A DNA stretch of 64,000 bases from Quercus robur (GCF_932294415.1 NC_065544.1:10949351-11013350); one strand, 5' to 3'; positions 45,013 to 55,759 are shown, numbered from the stretch's first letter. Numbers and translations: made by a program. Notes: generated by a model not told the origin, from the sequence alone.

Positions 45013-47795
45013 AGAGGTAACATATTAAGATTTCTATCAAGAAAGAATCAAACTCCCCCTCCTTTTCGTTCTTTTATTTATTGGTAAATTACATATGCAC
45101 ACTATTATTGAGGGCAGAGAAATGCCATTTGAGCAAGAGTCCCTAGTCCCTACCCATTATTAAATTCATAATTTTCATTAAATCAAACAGATGATTAATT
45201 AATTTTTCCCTTTTACCCCTCTCCATCCTTCCCTCCAAAAAAACATATTGTAAGTGAACCAAATGAACTTTCCATAAAACATATTATCCTAACAAGGAGA
45301 AATTTTCTTCTCAACACCCAATTAGGCAAGACAAGGTACTCTTTAATAGAAGTTACCAAGCTTTGCACAAATGCAAGGAGTGACTAATGCCATATTATAG
45401 GCATCATCCTGCTATCTTCAAGGAATCTCATAAAATAAGCAACTGTAGCATCAAATACATGATATGCAAAGCATACTTCTTCTCCAAAAGAAGATTATAA
45501 AAAAGCTGCAATGGTTTACCAAGGAAACTTTGTCAAGCAATTTCCAAAGTATTTGGCAAAGAAGGAGAGGTTGTAAAAGAAATAATAAAAAAAAAAAAAT
45601 CATTGCTATTATATGAGATTTCATTAAATCAACAATTGATTGATTCTATAAACCTTATCCAAAGTAAAGAATCAAAACAGTTAATCATGAATAAACATGA
45701 ATACTAATCTCGAAGCATTATGAGAATCTCAACAATACCAACCAATTCTCTCTCCCTTTCAATGAGTAATATATACTAACATCAATAATTTTATGAAGAA
45801 ATTTAAAATTAGGACATCAATGAGGATTATTCATGTATGCTAATCTCTATGATTCTAATTCGACAAATGTCAAATTAGAAAGTCAATGACTATGATTACA
45901 TACAAAGGCATTTTTCTTATGGAGCCTTTAATTTAGCAGCTTTAGCATATAAGGTAAATCTCCTCTAAGTAATGGCACATTCTATTTTTTTGTGCCATTT
46001 CTAAATGACACACCAAAAACAAAGGGTTTTATCTATTTGTCCACATATTGGCCTAATATTACATTTTCCTTTTATGAGTAAAATGAAACTTCATTAGGAA
46101 AAAAGAAAGACCTAAATACAGGATGTATACAATAGGCACACCTAGAAAATACATACAAAATTAAAGGATCTATGAAATCTGTATAAAAAAATTGGATGCA
46201 GTCAATCTAAAGCATCCACTCATTCAAAAATAAAGGTCTTATTTTCCTCTCCCTTCTAAAGTCCACATCATACAAAAAGGAGTAAAATTCCGTGCTGAAT
46301 CATTACTATGACATCCAAACAAAACTTTCCATCATAGAAACACATCAATGACCTTCACAGGTATCACCCTATAAACCCCAAATTACTATGACATCCAAAC
46401 AAACCTGAAATCCAACAAAGAATAAATCAATAACCTCCACAGGCATTACCTTGCAAGCCCCAAATAGAGAAAATGCATCAGATCGCGACATTACTTAAAT
46501 TAATTAGTTCTGAACAAAGTTGACTATCAATCCATATTAGGTTCAACCCCAAACCTTAAGTTCACATTTAGGTCTAACCTCTCACCTTAACGTTAAGGTT
46601 TGTGCCCTCCCAGAAAACTTAAATTTCTTAAATTATAACAAGCATTGTATCAAATTTCACTTCAATGCTTAGACAAAGTGCCATAGCCCCCCAAACAAGT
46701 GGAGCCTTTGAGCTTCCCACTTTGCTGAGCAACAAATCACTACTTGCATCCCATACTACAAAGCCCTTACACAAAAAGCATAGAAAAAGGAAGAAATACC
46801 AAAGCAAAGTTGACAATCTAGACATCCATCTGGGCCAGAAAATAAATAAAATCAAAGCCAATACATGATGCACAAAGCGGCACAAGCCATTATACTAGAT
46901 GATCTACACATCCCTATAAGAAGAAACCAAATAAGCCCAAAGCATTATGCACCTAACTTCCACAGTTCCTCATAATCCTCAAACCAAATCATAAACACTA
47001 AAGGACTTGAGTATCTAGAATCCATTCAACAAAAATATATGCACACAAACACATGGCACAAGCTATTAATTTTCACACTTCCACGATCTTTTTAAGTGAG
47101 CAAATTACAACATTCACTACCTTGTTGTACCACAATAATTCATCTCTGCTAGTTTCAATAATGCAACACTGCAAATACAATTAGAAATTTCAACCAGAAA
47201 TACCCCACGTGTAATAGGTTAAAATATTCATCTAAATTAGTTTCAAGAACCACTCAGGCATGCAAACAATATACAACATTCACTAGAACACATATTCAAG
47301 TGTATTAATATTTACAAATACAAACAAAAGGGATCAGAGGCAGGAAAAAACCACATATTTACTTTAAATTGAAAAGGTCATGTTGCAAAGGACTATTCAT
47401 AATAAAAAAAACAAAGATATAATAATTTTTCAACAAATACGAGTTAATTAAGTGTCCACAATTAATTGGCAAGGATCCTAAATAAGGCCCTCATGTCAGC
47501 AAAGCAACACAAATGCTTGCCATAGAGTTCCACTTATTGATTATATACATATATATAAGGCACATTTTCTTTTGAAATTTTGGACAGTATCTTAACATAA
47601 TGGTTTTTTTAGTTTCTGAAAACAACACATTGATTTAAAAACTTTTAAAAAAATATTCAACAAATGCCCAATATATTTCTTATTTTGATAAGTCAAAAAT
47701 GCAATGAATGTCATCTTCAGGGTACTTTTATTAAATAAAAAGATAGTATCATGTGTCCACAATTCATGTTAAGAAGAGAATAAAAAGGGTCATAC
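43770..47795. other. CACTA interior without recognised coding sequence
   Basis: AT-rich, intron-like DNA. It holds a short inverted-repeat element (44223-44353), a run of AT and GA repeats (44971-45011), and a direct repeat (about 46301-46381 and 46383-46470: attactatgacatccaaaca, atcaatgacctt/atcaataacctc, cacagg). Most of it may be intron of the captured gene. Confidence 0.5.
44223..44353. mobile_element. Short inverted-repeat element
   Basis: Left cctaggaagcatggacac, right read inward ctaggaagcacagacac. The centre repeats tacaagtacatgtacaacac-like and gggtacaacatgggtacgg words. No clear target duplication. Confidence 0.55.
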
Positions 47796-48472
47796 CCAAT
47801 GCACGAGACTCCCACTTTTGCGGGTTCTGCAAATGGAAACAAAATCCACAAAAGGTCACATATCTATAGTTTTATAAGCTATAAATGAAACTGCTAGACT
47901 AAAATCCAAACAGGGTACGGGCTGCCAACATAAGATGACCAAGTTGCATTAAAAGCAAGAAATGAACAACAAAATCAAGAATCAAATATAAATTTTCAAG
48001 ACTGCAATAAAGTGCACAAATTCATTGAAAGTAAGAAAGCAACAATAAAAACACGGAAGGAAGACAAAATATCAAAATCCCATGAAGCAAATCCCTCAAA
48101 AAAGTCCATTTAAACCCAAAATCGAAACCCTAAAACAAAAATCAAAACAAACAATTTAAAAAACTTATTGTTGGTCGGCCTTATGAGAGTGTCTTGAGTG
48201 AGATTGAGAGTTGGAGAGAGGGAGAGCGAGAGACCCACGGTAGCGCCAATGATGGAGGATTGGGCTTTGTCGACGCCGTTGAGTAGGATCAGTGGTAGAG
48301 AGGGCGTGAACAGCTTACGGTCTAACCACGGCTTAGGGTGTTCGAAGGGCTTAGACAAAGAGTGGAAACTTAGGGTGTTCGAAGAACTGATGAGGGGTAA
48401 TACTTCATTTTTCATTACTTGGGTCCTAAAGCTGCGTTTACATAAACGCAACACAAACATGCTTGAAGCCAC
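47796..48472 (-). pseudogene. Possible upstream exons of the captured gene
   Basis: A short minus-strand exon at 47796-47826 reads NPQKWESRALG, with a good tttgcag acceptor and GTATGA donor. Upstream, 48110-48472 is an open frame (MASSMFVLRLCKRS; LISSSNTLSFHSLSKPFEHP; LNGVDKAQSSIIGA) that could be a first exon, although its start lies in the CACTA terminal repeats. I cannot show that these belong to the OTU gene. Confidence 0.35.
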
Positions 48473-49156
48473 GTTTATGTAAACGCAGCTTTAGGTAAGG
48501 GTGGCAAAATTTGACACAATCCACGAACCCGACACGACACGACACGAAATTAGCAGATTATGGGTTGAGTCTTAATGGATTCGTGTCATATTTGGGTTGA
48601 CACAACTGACCCGTTTAATGAATGGGTTGGGTTAGTGTTCAACATATGGAACCCATTTGACCTGTTTAATTAAATGACATTTTACCAATATACCTTTCAA
48701 ACCATAGATATATAAACTTATTAGTTGTTGTAGTTTATTTTCTTTGACATATAGTGATTGATTATTTGTGATATTTAGATATGCTTTAGTTTTGAATGAC
48801 TATTTTTGATACAATTACTCGTTAGTTCTAAATTTTATATTTAAAATATTTTTTTGTTTGTTTTTTCATAAATTTTTTTTTCTTTTCATTTTGAAAATAT
48901 TTAATAAATAAGTCGACACAATTGACCCGTTTAATAAATTGGTCATGTTAAGGTTGAAGAATCTTGACCCGTTTAATAAACATATCAGGTTAGTGTTGAC
49001 TTATATAGTCGGATACTTATAAGTTGACACGACACGAACCCGACACGTGAACACGAATTGCCATCCCTAGCTTTAGGGGTGCCTACGGCCATGTTTAACT
49101 CTTAAACGCAACTTTAGGATAGCCCTATAGCCGTGTTGTGTAAACACGGCTTTAGG

Positions 49157-49193
<37 letters not shown>

Positions 49194-49400
49194 CAGATAG
49201 GCCTGTAGCTACGTTTTTAAAACGAAGCTTAAGCAGAACCTAGCAAAATGCAGCTGTACCCACAAGAAACGCGGCTACAGAGCTGATCTTGGGCTGCATT
49301 CAGCGCACGCGGCTATACTTCTAGTGTTGTAGCTACGTTTGCGTGAAACGTGGCTCAAACATCACTCTATAGCTGCATTTTTAAAAAACGCAACTAAAAA
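48420..49400. repeat. Right subterminal repeat array of the CACTA element, split by a hAT
   Basis: Variants of aaacgcagctttagg, cgtttacataaacgca, tagctacgtttt and tagctgcatttttaaaaaac occur on both sides of the hAT element at 48496-49069. An AT repeat lies at about 49162-49190. Confidence 0.85.
48496..49069. mobile_element. hAT-like element inside the CACTA element
   Basis: Left end TAAGGGTGGCAA and right end read inward TAGGGATGGCAA. Perfect 8-bp duplication GCTTTAGG (48488-48495 and 49070-49077). GACACGA and TGACCCGTTTAAT words repeat near both ends. Non-coding. Confidence 0.9.
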
Positions 49401-49600
49401 ATGCGTTTTTTGTAGTATAGATTTAAAGTATATGGGTCTAATGGAGGTTTTGGTGTTCGAGTGCAGTTTGGGGGATTTATGGTATGGGTTTATGGAACTA
49501 TATCAGAGTTGGGTGGGATAGCTTTGTGAGCTACATTAGATAGGGTGGCCTTCTTTTTGTAGTGTGGTGTCATTAGAGAGAGCAAAATGATTGGTGCTTC

Positions 49601-50532
49601 GAGAGGCAAAAATTGAGCATGGGAAAGTTAATTTGAAAGTTCTGTTTCTGAATCTTTATATGATTGAACTTTGCCAGATTCTTTGTTTTCTATAACAAAT
49701 CTAATGGCTGTTCTGGATTCCCTATGCTTTCACTAGTGCTTTGCTCTTTTTTTTTTTTTTTCTTCTTTTTTTTTCATTATTTTATTTTAAGTTTTTTTTA
49801 GTGTTATGTATTACTATTTTATGTATAACCTGTGTACTTGAGTATCAATTTTTTTTTCTTTAGTTAGAGTATTCATATTAGCTCATGTAAAAATTAATGT
49901 CTATTTTATTATAAGAACCTATTTTTTCTATTTTACATACTCACTTTTAAAAACACCCCATATCAAATTATTTATTTTACACTACATTTTATTAAAATAT
50001 CAATTTTTCTTGATTTTTTTTTCTTTAAAATTTATCTTTCTACACACAACAACAACTATTATATACTTGGTTCTTTCATCATAAGGATACATAAAGAAAG
50101 AATAAAAGAATAAATGCAAAATAAATAGTATAATTGCAAATTAATTTGTAAATTTACACAATCATACACTGACCAATGTAGGTTGTTTTTAAGTAAAATT
50201 TTTACACCTAGTTATATTATATACTTACTGATGTGAGTGCTCTTAGTAAACCTAGACTAGATGTTAACTTGGTCCAGAAGCTGGGTTATTAGGTCATTTT
50301 CTTATGGGATAAAAAAATGGAAAGACGTGTCTAAATTACTAATTAATTAATTTTTTTACTAGGTCATTGGTTTAACTAGTGAGCTGTCAGTCGGATTTTA
50401 GGATTAAATAAAAAATTAAGTTTGAAAAATCATTAAAAAAAATGTAAATTGAAAACTAGACCTGTCTAAATTACTAATTAAATTGTTTCTAAAAAAAACT
50501 AGCCACGTTACATAAGTAATAACGCTAAAAAA
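49601..50532. other. Intergenic DNA, no gene recognised
   Basis: AT-rich with poly-T tracts near 49749-49770. The last part of the LINE 3' end may extend into it (tgtgtacttgagtatcaatt near 49830) but cannot be followed with confidence. Confidence 0.45.
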
Positions 50533-50900
50533 CAAGGTAGTCAATAGTGTACCAATACCGGTATTGAAACATTAACGTTTCGAACTGGTTTAAATACCGG
50601 CCGTACCGGCCATACTAGCCAATTTCAGTCAATACCGATCGATACCGAAAAAAGTTTGTTTGTTTGTTTTTTATTTTATTAAGTTTGTAATTTTTTAATT
50701 TTTGTTAGGGCAGAATGGTAACTTATTTGCATTAACTTATCAGTATTATTTGTTTTCATAGTATGCAATGGTAACTTTTAAGCTTTCTATTTTTTATATT
50801 GTTTTTTTTTTCTTTTAATTGATACTAAAATCTAAAACCATAAATAATTAGTTCTGAATTGAGGAAATGTTTTATGGTAAACTTTTATATTTATTATAAT

Positions 50901-50944
<44 letters not shown>

Positions 50945-51077
50945 GTATATTTATTTATTTATAAATATAAAAAATAGCGGTAAACCCGAAATGGTACACC
51001 GGTATTAACTGGTATCCGAAATATATCGTATCGCTGACCAAACCGATACAGCCTCCGGTACGATATTGACTCCCTTG
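50533..51077. mobile_element. hAT-like element (CAAGG family), copy 2
   Basis: Left end CAAGGTAGTCAATA, right end read inward CAAGGGAGTCAATA. Perfect 8-bp duplication CTAAAAAA (50525-50532 and 51078-51085). Subterminal words accggccgtaccggcc and ggtacaccggtatt are shared with 39398-40230. An ATAC/AT repeat lies at 50901-50945. Non-coding. Confidence 0.9.
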
Positions 51078-51378
51078 CTAAAAAATATGAAATAAAAAGA
51101 TGTTATAAAATTACAATCAGGCCTTTGCTAACCAAAATCGTAGTAAAATTCTTGAAATTGTAGCTACAAAAGCACATTTCAAATTATAAAGTCACATTCG
51201 ATGCATAGCGTATATCCAGTTGTTGCCTCAATCCCATGGATTCTTATCTAAGCTAAAACTTGAAGTTATAGCTTAATCGAAAAGTCCAACATTAACTTCA
51301 TTAAAAAATTATCCGTTTCTATTAGAAAGATGGTGAAAATCAGTTGGGCTGATTTCACCGAACCGATTATAAAGATAA

Positions 51379-51547
51379 GAGAAATGATATGTCTACAACA
51401 TTTTTACAACAAATCCTAAGTAGCAGGTTGTTACTGGTTGTTATTATTAGGACAAAAAAGTAATTTTAGTGTTAGTTTCAAATTTGAACCAATAACAACT
51501 AACTACCTATGATTTGTTGTAAAAATGTTGTAGATGTAACATTTCTC
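51379..51547. mobile_element. 169-bp Mutator-type MITE
   Basis: Inverted termini of about 37 bp (gagaaatgatatgtctacaa against gagaaatgttacatctacaa, both followed by catttttacaacaaatc). Perfect 9-bp duplication TAAAGATAA (51370-51378 and 51548-51556), the Mutator signature. Best preserved of three relatives. Confidence 0.92.
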
Positions 51548-51689
51548 TAAAGATAATATTGTTCAAAATAACAAAATTGCTTGGGTGAAATCGACCCGTT
51601 CGGCTTTCACGGGTGCTATTCTATTCGTATATACAAGTGTTCTTGAATAGGCACCTTTATTATTTTTCTATCAATGAATTAATTACTTA

Positions 51690-52565
51690 AAAAAAAAAAG
51701 GTGAAAATATTATTTTCATGCTTAAACTTTATCAAAAGTTCAGTTTTTTGCCCATAAATTTTAAAAGTTTCTTTTTTGTCCTTAAACTTTACAAAATATT
51801 TTACTTCATATTATTTTTGTATATATAGGCTAGTTTATATCCTACATGGCTTAACAAAATACTAATATGGTATTTGACTTGGACCATTCCATTTTCTTTT
51901 TAAAAATTTGATCATAAGGCATGAAATCATTGGCACACATGGAAAAAATATCACTGAGACAAAATTACCTCTCAATGTCTCCCTTGGAGTTCAACAAATA
52001 TCCCCAATCAGCTGAGTGAGGGCCAAGAAATAGAACACAAAAATCACCAACGGCAAAACCTTGAAAATCCCCCAAAAGGCCAAAACCACAATAAGCCGAA
52101 TTTTCAAGACTTTATTACCTGACTCTTGATTTCCAGCTATTCCTAAAGCTGGACTATCAAATAAGCTACTTAAAAAAAATGGCCCTAGTCTCTCTAAAAT
52201 AGGGTGAGGGAACAATTTAGAGAAGAAAACTTAAACAATGATTTTTTGGGTTCTATATCTAAGCCCTAACTCAGCTGGTTAAGGATATTTGTTGAAGTCC
52301 AAGAAAGATATTAAGGAGTAATTTTTGTCTCAGTGATATTTTTTCCACATGTGCAATTGATTTCATGCCATGTGTTTAACTTGTTTAAAAGAAAATTGTT
52401 TGGTCCAAATTAGATATTATATCCACGTTTTGTTAAGCCATGTAGGATATAAATTAATAAACATAAAGTAAAACATTTTGCAAAATTTAGGAATGAAAAA
52501 CGTACGTTTTAAAGTTTAGGAATAAAAATCAAACTTTTAAAAAAAGTTCGTGATAAGAACAATGT
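51690..52565. mobile_element. Element with about 300-bp inverted repeats (MULE-like)
   Basis: The left arm 51690-52015 (atcctacatggcttaacaaa, aaatatcactgagacaaaat, ttcaacaaatatcc) recurs inverted at 52260-52560 (tttgttaagccatgtaggat, tgtctcagtgatattttttc, ggatatttgttgaagt). The centre of about 240 bp is non-coding. Target duplication not clear. A third, lone copy of the arm follows at 52595-52850. Confidence 0.78.
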
Positions 52566-52594
52566 TTTAGCTTTAAAAAAGTTGAGTTTGTTTA

Positions 52595-52850
52595 AGTTTT
52601 GTAGGTTCAATTGAGTTAGGGCTTAGAAATAGAACCAATAAATCATTGCTTGGGTTTTCTTCCCTCAATTAACCCCTTACCTTGTTTTAGGGATATTTGT
52701 TGAAGTTGAAGGAAGAGAAATTTTGTCTCAATAATATATTTTTTTCATGTGTACCAATGATATCATGCCATGGGGGCAAAAACCGAAATTTTAGAAAAAT
52801 TTAGGGACAAAAAAAAAAATTTTGACCTTTCAAAAAATTTGAGTTTTTAG
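52595..52850. repeat. Extra inverted-repeat arm abutting the RRP1 promoter
   Basis: Same orientation as the right arm at 52260-52560: tgagttagggctta, agggatatttgttgaagt, ttttgtctcaataatatatt, catgtgtaccaatgatatca, tgccatg, then aaatttagggac. It ends within about 240 bp of the RRP1 start codon. Confidence 0.75.
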
Positions 52851-52901
52851 GGTTGTATTGGGAATATCCATTTTCGAAACCAAACACAGCCTAGGGTTTT
52901 C
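52844..52901 (+). promoter_or_regulatory. Telo-box-like motifs upstream of RRP1
   Basis: TTTTTAGGGTTG (52844-52855) and CTAGGGTTTTC (52891-52901) resemble the telo box (AAACCCTAA, reverse TTAGGGTTT) common in promoters of plant ribosomal and ribosome-biogenesis genes. Position 190-245 bp before the ATG fits. No obvious TATA box. Function is inferred. Confidence 0.5.
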
Positions 52902-53089
52902 GCTTCTGTGTGTGTATCTTCTGAAAAACTCCCGAAGCCCGCAAAAAGTCCAACCTTTTACACCTTACAATCCTCACATCAACTACCCTTTTCTTCTTCT
53001 GCTAACAATTTTCCAATTCCCAGTCACAACCAAAAAAACAAAAACAAAAATCACTATCACTCTCTTTCTCTCTCTCTCTCTCTCTTTCA

Positions 53090-54814
53090 ATGGGTTCAGA
53101 AGAATCAGACCCAGAAGTAGAGATGTCTTCACTGATAAAGCAGCTAGCAAATTGCAACCAAACAGCCCGAAACAAAGCTCTCCGTCTCCTCCTCAAAACG
53201 TGGCTTCCTTCCCAGCAAAGTCTCTCCGAAGAAGACCTCAAAAAGCTCTGGAAAGGCCTCTTCTACTGTGTTTGGCACGCTGACAATCACTTGTTCCAGT
53301 CTCAACTCATCGACAGACTCTCCTCTCTCCTCCTCCGCCTCCCGCTGCCGCTTTCCTTCCGCTACTTGGCTTGTTTTCTTCTCACCATTCGCCGCGAATG
53401 GCCCGGTATCGACGCGTTGAGGTTAGACAAGTTCTATCTCTTGATTCGGAGGTTTTTGCATTATTCGTTTGTTTTGTTGAAAACCCAGAAGTGGGATTTG
53501 GGTGTTTGTGTGAAATTCGTGGATTTGTTGTTGGAGAACACTGTTTATGCTAATGATAAGTTTAGGGGCAATGGGGTTAATTACCATGTCGTGTCTGTGT
53601 TTTTGGAGGAGCTTCGGGCTTTTCTTCCGGTGAGGGCTGAGGTTGTTGGGGTTTTGTTGAAGCCTTTTGTTTCGGTTATGGGGAAATCGGGGGATAAGGT
53701 TTTGTGTAATAAGATTAAGGGTTGTGTGTTTGATGTGTTGGTTAAGATGGGTGTGAAGTTGCTGGAGGTTAAGAAAGTTGGAGGAGCTGAGTGTGAGGTT
53801 GATTCGAGGGAGGATTTTGTGGTGTTTGGGACAATTGCGTTGACAATGGGGTTTTCGAAGGAGTTTTATGAAATGGGTTCCTCGGCTGAGTGCCTTCAGG
53901 GGAATAGGAAGGTGTTGTTTGGTTTGTATGAGGCGTTTTCTAAGTTGGAGAAGGATTTTGCAGCCTCTGGGATTGAGGTTTCGATTCCTGATATTGTTGA
54001 AAATGACGAGGATGAAGAAGTGCCGACTTTGGTTCCTATTGCTCCTGAGGTGAAAATGGGTGGCGATGCTGTAAATGGGTGTGCCGATGATGATAAGGCT
54101 TTGAAGAAGTGCAAGAATAAGGATAAGAAGAAGAAAGATTCAAGTGGGAGTGGCAAAACGAGTACGAAAAAGAAGAAGAAACAGAAGAATGAGATTTCTG
54201 ATATGATTATAGAGAATGGTCCTACAGGGGTAGAGAATGAGAATGTAGTTATTGCAAATGGTGACAATTCAGTTGATGAAATTGTTTCAGATGGAAGTTT
54301 GATAGAATTTAATGAGTCTGTGATTTCAAACCTCCAGATGCAGTTTGAGAAGGTGGCTGCTGAAGCGGGTTTGGAAAATGATGTTGCTAGTGCCCGCAAT
54401 TTAGCTAAAATTAAAGTTAATGGTACTGTATCTAAGAAGAGAAAGAGAACCAAGAGTATGGATGGGAAGCAATCCCAAAATCACGAGCTAAATACTGAAG
54501 GGGATGCTGAAGGCGGCATGACTGCAAAGAGTGGGGAGAAGAGTGCGAAGAAAGTAAGGTTTTCCATGAAGAATAACTTGGTGTGGAAGCCCCAGAGTCC
54601 ATTACCTCCACAAAGTGTGAGAATTCCTCCCTCTGTTACTCCAAGAGGAAGTGCACTGAAGAAAGGGGTACCTCCAGGTCCCATCAGGGAGATGCTTCCT
54701 GCAACGAAGATGATGAAAAAGAGAGCTGTTGCTGTAAAGAAGGTCCGGAAGGGGAAAAAAAGCATTTCTCCTGCCGCCAAACGTGTGAAGAAGTTGAAAT
54801 CTCGTTCTCCTTAG
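53090..54814 (+). CDS. RRP1: RRP1/Nop52-type rRNA-processing protein
   Basis: A 574-residue single frame. Residues about 12-240 form the helical Nop52 domain, with hallmark stretches TARNKALRLLLKTWL, LKKLWKGLFYCVWHAD and REWPGIDALRLDKFYLLIRR. An acidic patch lies near 304-311 and a Lys-rich tract near 339-367. A second basic block (KKRKRT) is near 448. The C-terminus is typical of plant RRP1: KKVRFSMKNNLVWKP, LPPQSVRIPPSVTPRGSALK and GVPPGPI, then a Lys/Arg-rich tail, likely nucleolar targeting. Known role: nucleolar factor for processing the pre-rRNA spacer between 5.8S and 28S/25S on the way to 60S subunits. The start is the ATG after a CT-rich leader, followed by MGSEESDPEVEM, which fits the family. 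The frame is intact with no introns visible inside it. Confidence 0.93.
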   Translation: MGSEESDPEVEMSSLIKQLANCNQTARNKALRLLLKTWLPSQQSLSEEDLKKLWKGLFYCVWHADNHLFQSQLIDRLSSLLLRLPLPLSFRYLACFLLTIRREWPGIDALRLDKFYLLIRRFLHYSFVLLKTQKWDLGVCVKFVDLLLENTVYANDKFRGNGVNYHVVSVFLEELRAFLPVRAEVVGVLLKPFVSVMGKSGDKVLCNKIKGCVFDVLVKMGVKLLEVKKVGGAECEVDSREDFVVFGTIALTMGFSKEFYEMGSSAECLQGNRKVLFGLYEAFSKLEKDFAASGIEVSIPDIVENDEDEEVPTLVPIAPEVKMGGDAVNGCADDDKALKKCKNKDKKKKDSSGSGKTSTKKKKKQKNEISDMIIENGPTGVENENVVIANGDNSVDEIVSDGSLIEFNESVISNLQMQFEKVAAEAGLENDVASARNLAKIKVNGTVSKKRKRTKSMDGKQSQNHELNTEGDAEGGMTAKSGEKSAKKVRFSMKNNLVWKPQSPLPPQSVRIPPSVTPRGSALKKGVPPGPIREMLPATKMMKKRAVAVKKVRKGKKSISPAAKRVKKLKSRSP

Positions 54815-55724
54815 TAGTTGAAATCTCATTCTACTTATTATATGCTGCTCCTAGACAAAAGAAAAAAAGGGGAAAGGAAAAAAAACAGGTAGTTTTTATG
54901 CTGTAGGTTTTTGTTTTCTTGGAACAAACTTCTCATATGTTTGGTTGTCATACTCCTACCCTTGAAGATTCTGACATCTTTTGCTCAGCTTTTATTGCCT
55001 GGTTTCTATTGTCTTCAGACTATTGAAGTTTATTTTTTCATTTGTTCATCAAGTGGAAATCCAATGTTACATTTTGATGCTAATGCCTTAAAGATGGACA
55101 TTTAAATTTTTCATTGATATTGAGAATTTGCATGATATTCACTTATGATTGGATCTTTTTTTATTTTTGGGTTCAAGTGATAGTCTAGTTGTAATAACCT
55201 CCCTTGTGGTGCTCCATGTTTGTGATTCGAACTCCACCATCCCCTCCCCCACTATCTACCTATATAAAAAAACTGCTGGATTTTTTTCTGATATCTTTCT
55301 ACCTTTTGTATATCTTTTTAATTAGTATGTTATGAGCAACCCAACCCTTGATTAGGAGAGCCATAGTTTTTAGAAGATAGGTCATCAGTTGTCTCTTTCA
55401 TTAAAACATGCTCTGTATTATATAGCAGCATTTTTTTTTCTTCGTTTAATGCCATGTGTAAAACCCTTTTGCTCATCCTTATTATAGTAGGCTAATTCAA
55501 TATCAAGATTCCTTTATAGACTATCATTTTGTTTTGATATATGCTTTTATGATTTATTTTTTTAAGCATGCATTTTGCTCTCTTTGATGGGAATATCTTA
55601 AGTAGGAAAATCATGCCTCAAAAGTCTGAGAAGTTTAAACATGTGTTTTTAGCTGGTCTACACTTTTATCTTCTTGGTACTGCTAATATGTGCATGTTCC
55701 CTGTTCCTTCGTTTTTCTAGTTTT
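54815..55724. other. RRP1 3' region and intergenic DNA
   Basis: Contains the likely 3' untranslated region of RRP1 and a SINE-like sequence at 55165-55270. No further gene recognised. Confidence 0.5.
55165..55270 (+). mobile_element. SINE-like sequence (family 3)
   Basis: Box A-like gtgatagtctagttg and box B-like gattcgaactcc, a C-rich body (ccatcccctcccccacta) and a short A tail after ctatctacctatat. Same layout as 20405-20500. Confidence 0.6.
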
Positions 55725-55759
55725 ACTTAGGGTAAAATAATATTTAGGTCCCCTAAATT

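Larger units (their letters stand above)
40511..49417. mobile_element. 8.9-kb CACTA element carrying host gene fragments
   Basis: Left terminus CACTACAAAAAACG and right terminus read inward TACTACAAAAAACG, the classical CACTA end with one change. Target duplication TAG on both sides (40508-40510, 49418-49420). Arrays of a TATAGCTGCGTTTT-like subterminal motif, in both orientations, fill 40530-40960 and 48420-49400, as expected for transposase-binding sites. No TNP2 or TNPA-like protein is recognisable in the interior, so it is probably non-autonomous. The interior carries exons of an OTU deubiquitinase gene on the minus strand and several smaller insertions. Confidence 0.9.
39090..49600 (+). 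mobile_element. LINE remnant broken by hAT and CACTA insertions
   Basis: Three pieces of one plant L1-type ORF2 are separated by inserts. 39090-39397 gives NLGKSE, VGEM, SSLPLKYLSLNTFKAHSLWD and LSKG. 40239-40510 gives the continuation (IYLFPFPS, CGKLDGK, FFGLAW, PWWIGQQE-like). 49421-49600 gives YGSNGG, GLW-like and YIR. All carry stops and shifts. The first break is at a hAT target site and the second at a CACTA target site. The right end is uncertain. Confidence 0.75.

Noticed and set aside
46628..46885. Overlapping plus and minus frames in the CACTA interior as a transposase exon
   Set aside because: Hydrophobic or Lys-rich translations without TNP2/TNPA motifs and without splice partners.
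52858..53283. 141-codon frame overlapping the RRP1 start
   Set aside because: Covers the leader and the beginning of RRP1 in another frame; no family motif, and RRP1 explains the region.
53896..54453. 185-codon minus-strand frame
   Set aside because: Lies wholly antisense inside the RRP1 coding sequence; Phe/Ser-rich shadow of Lys/Glu codons.
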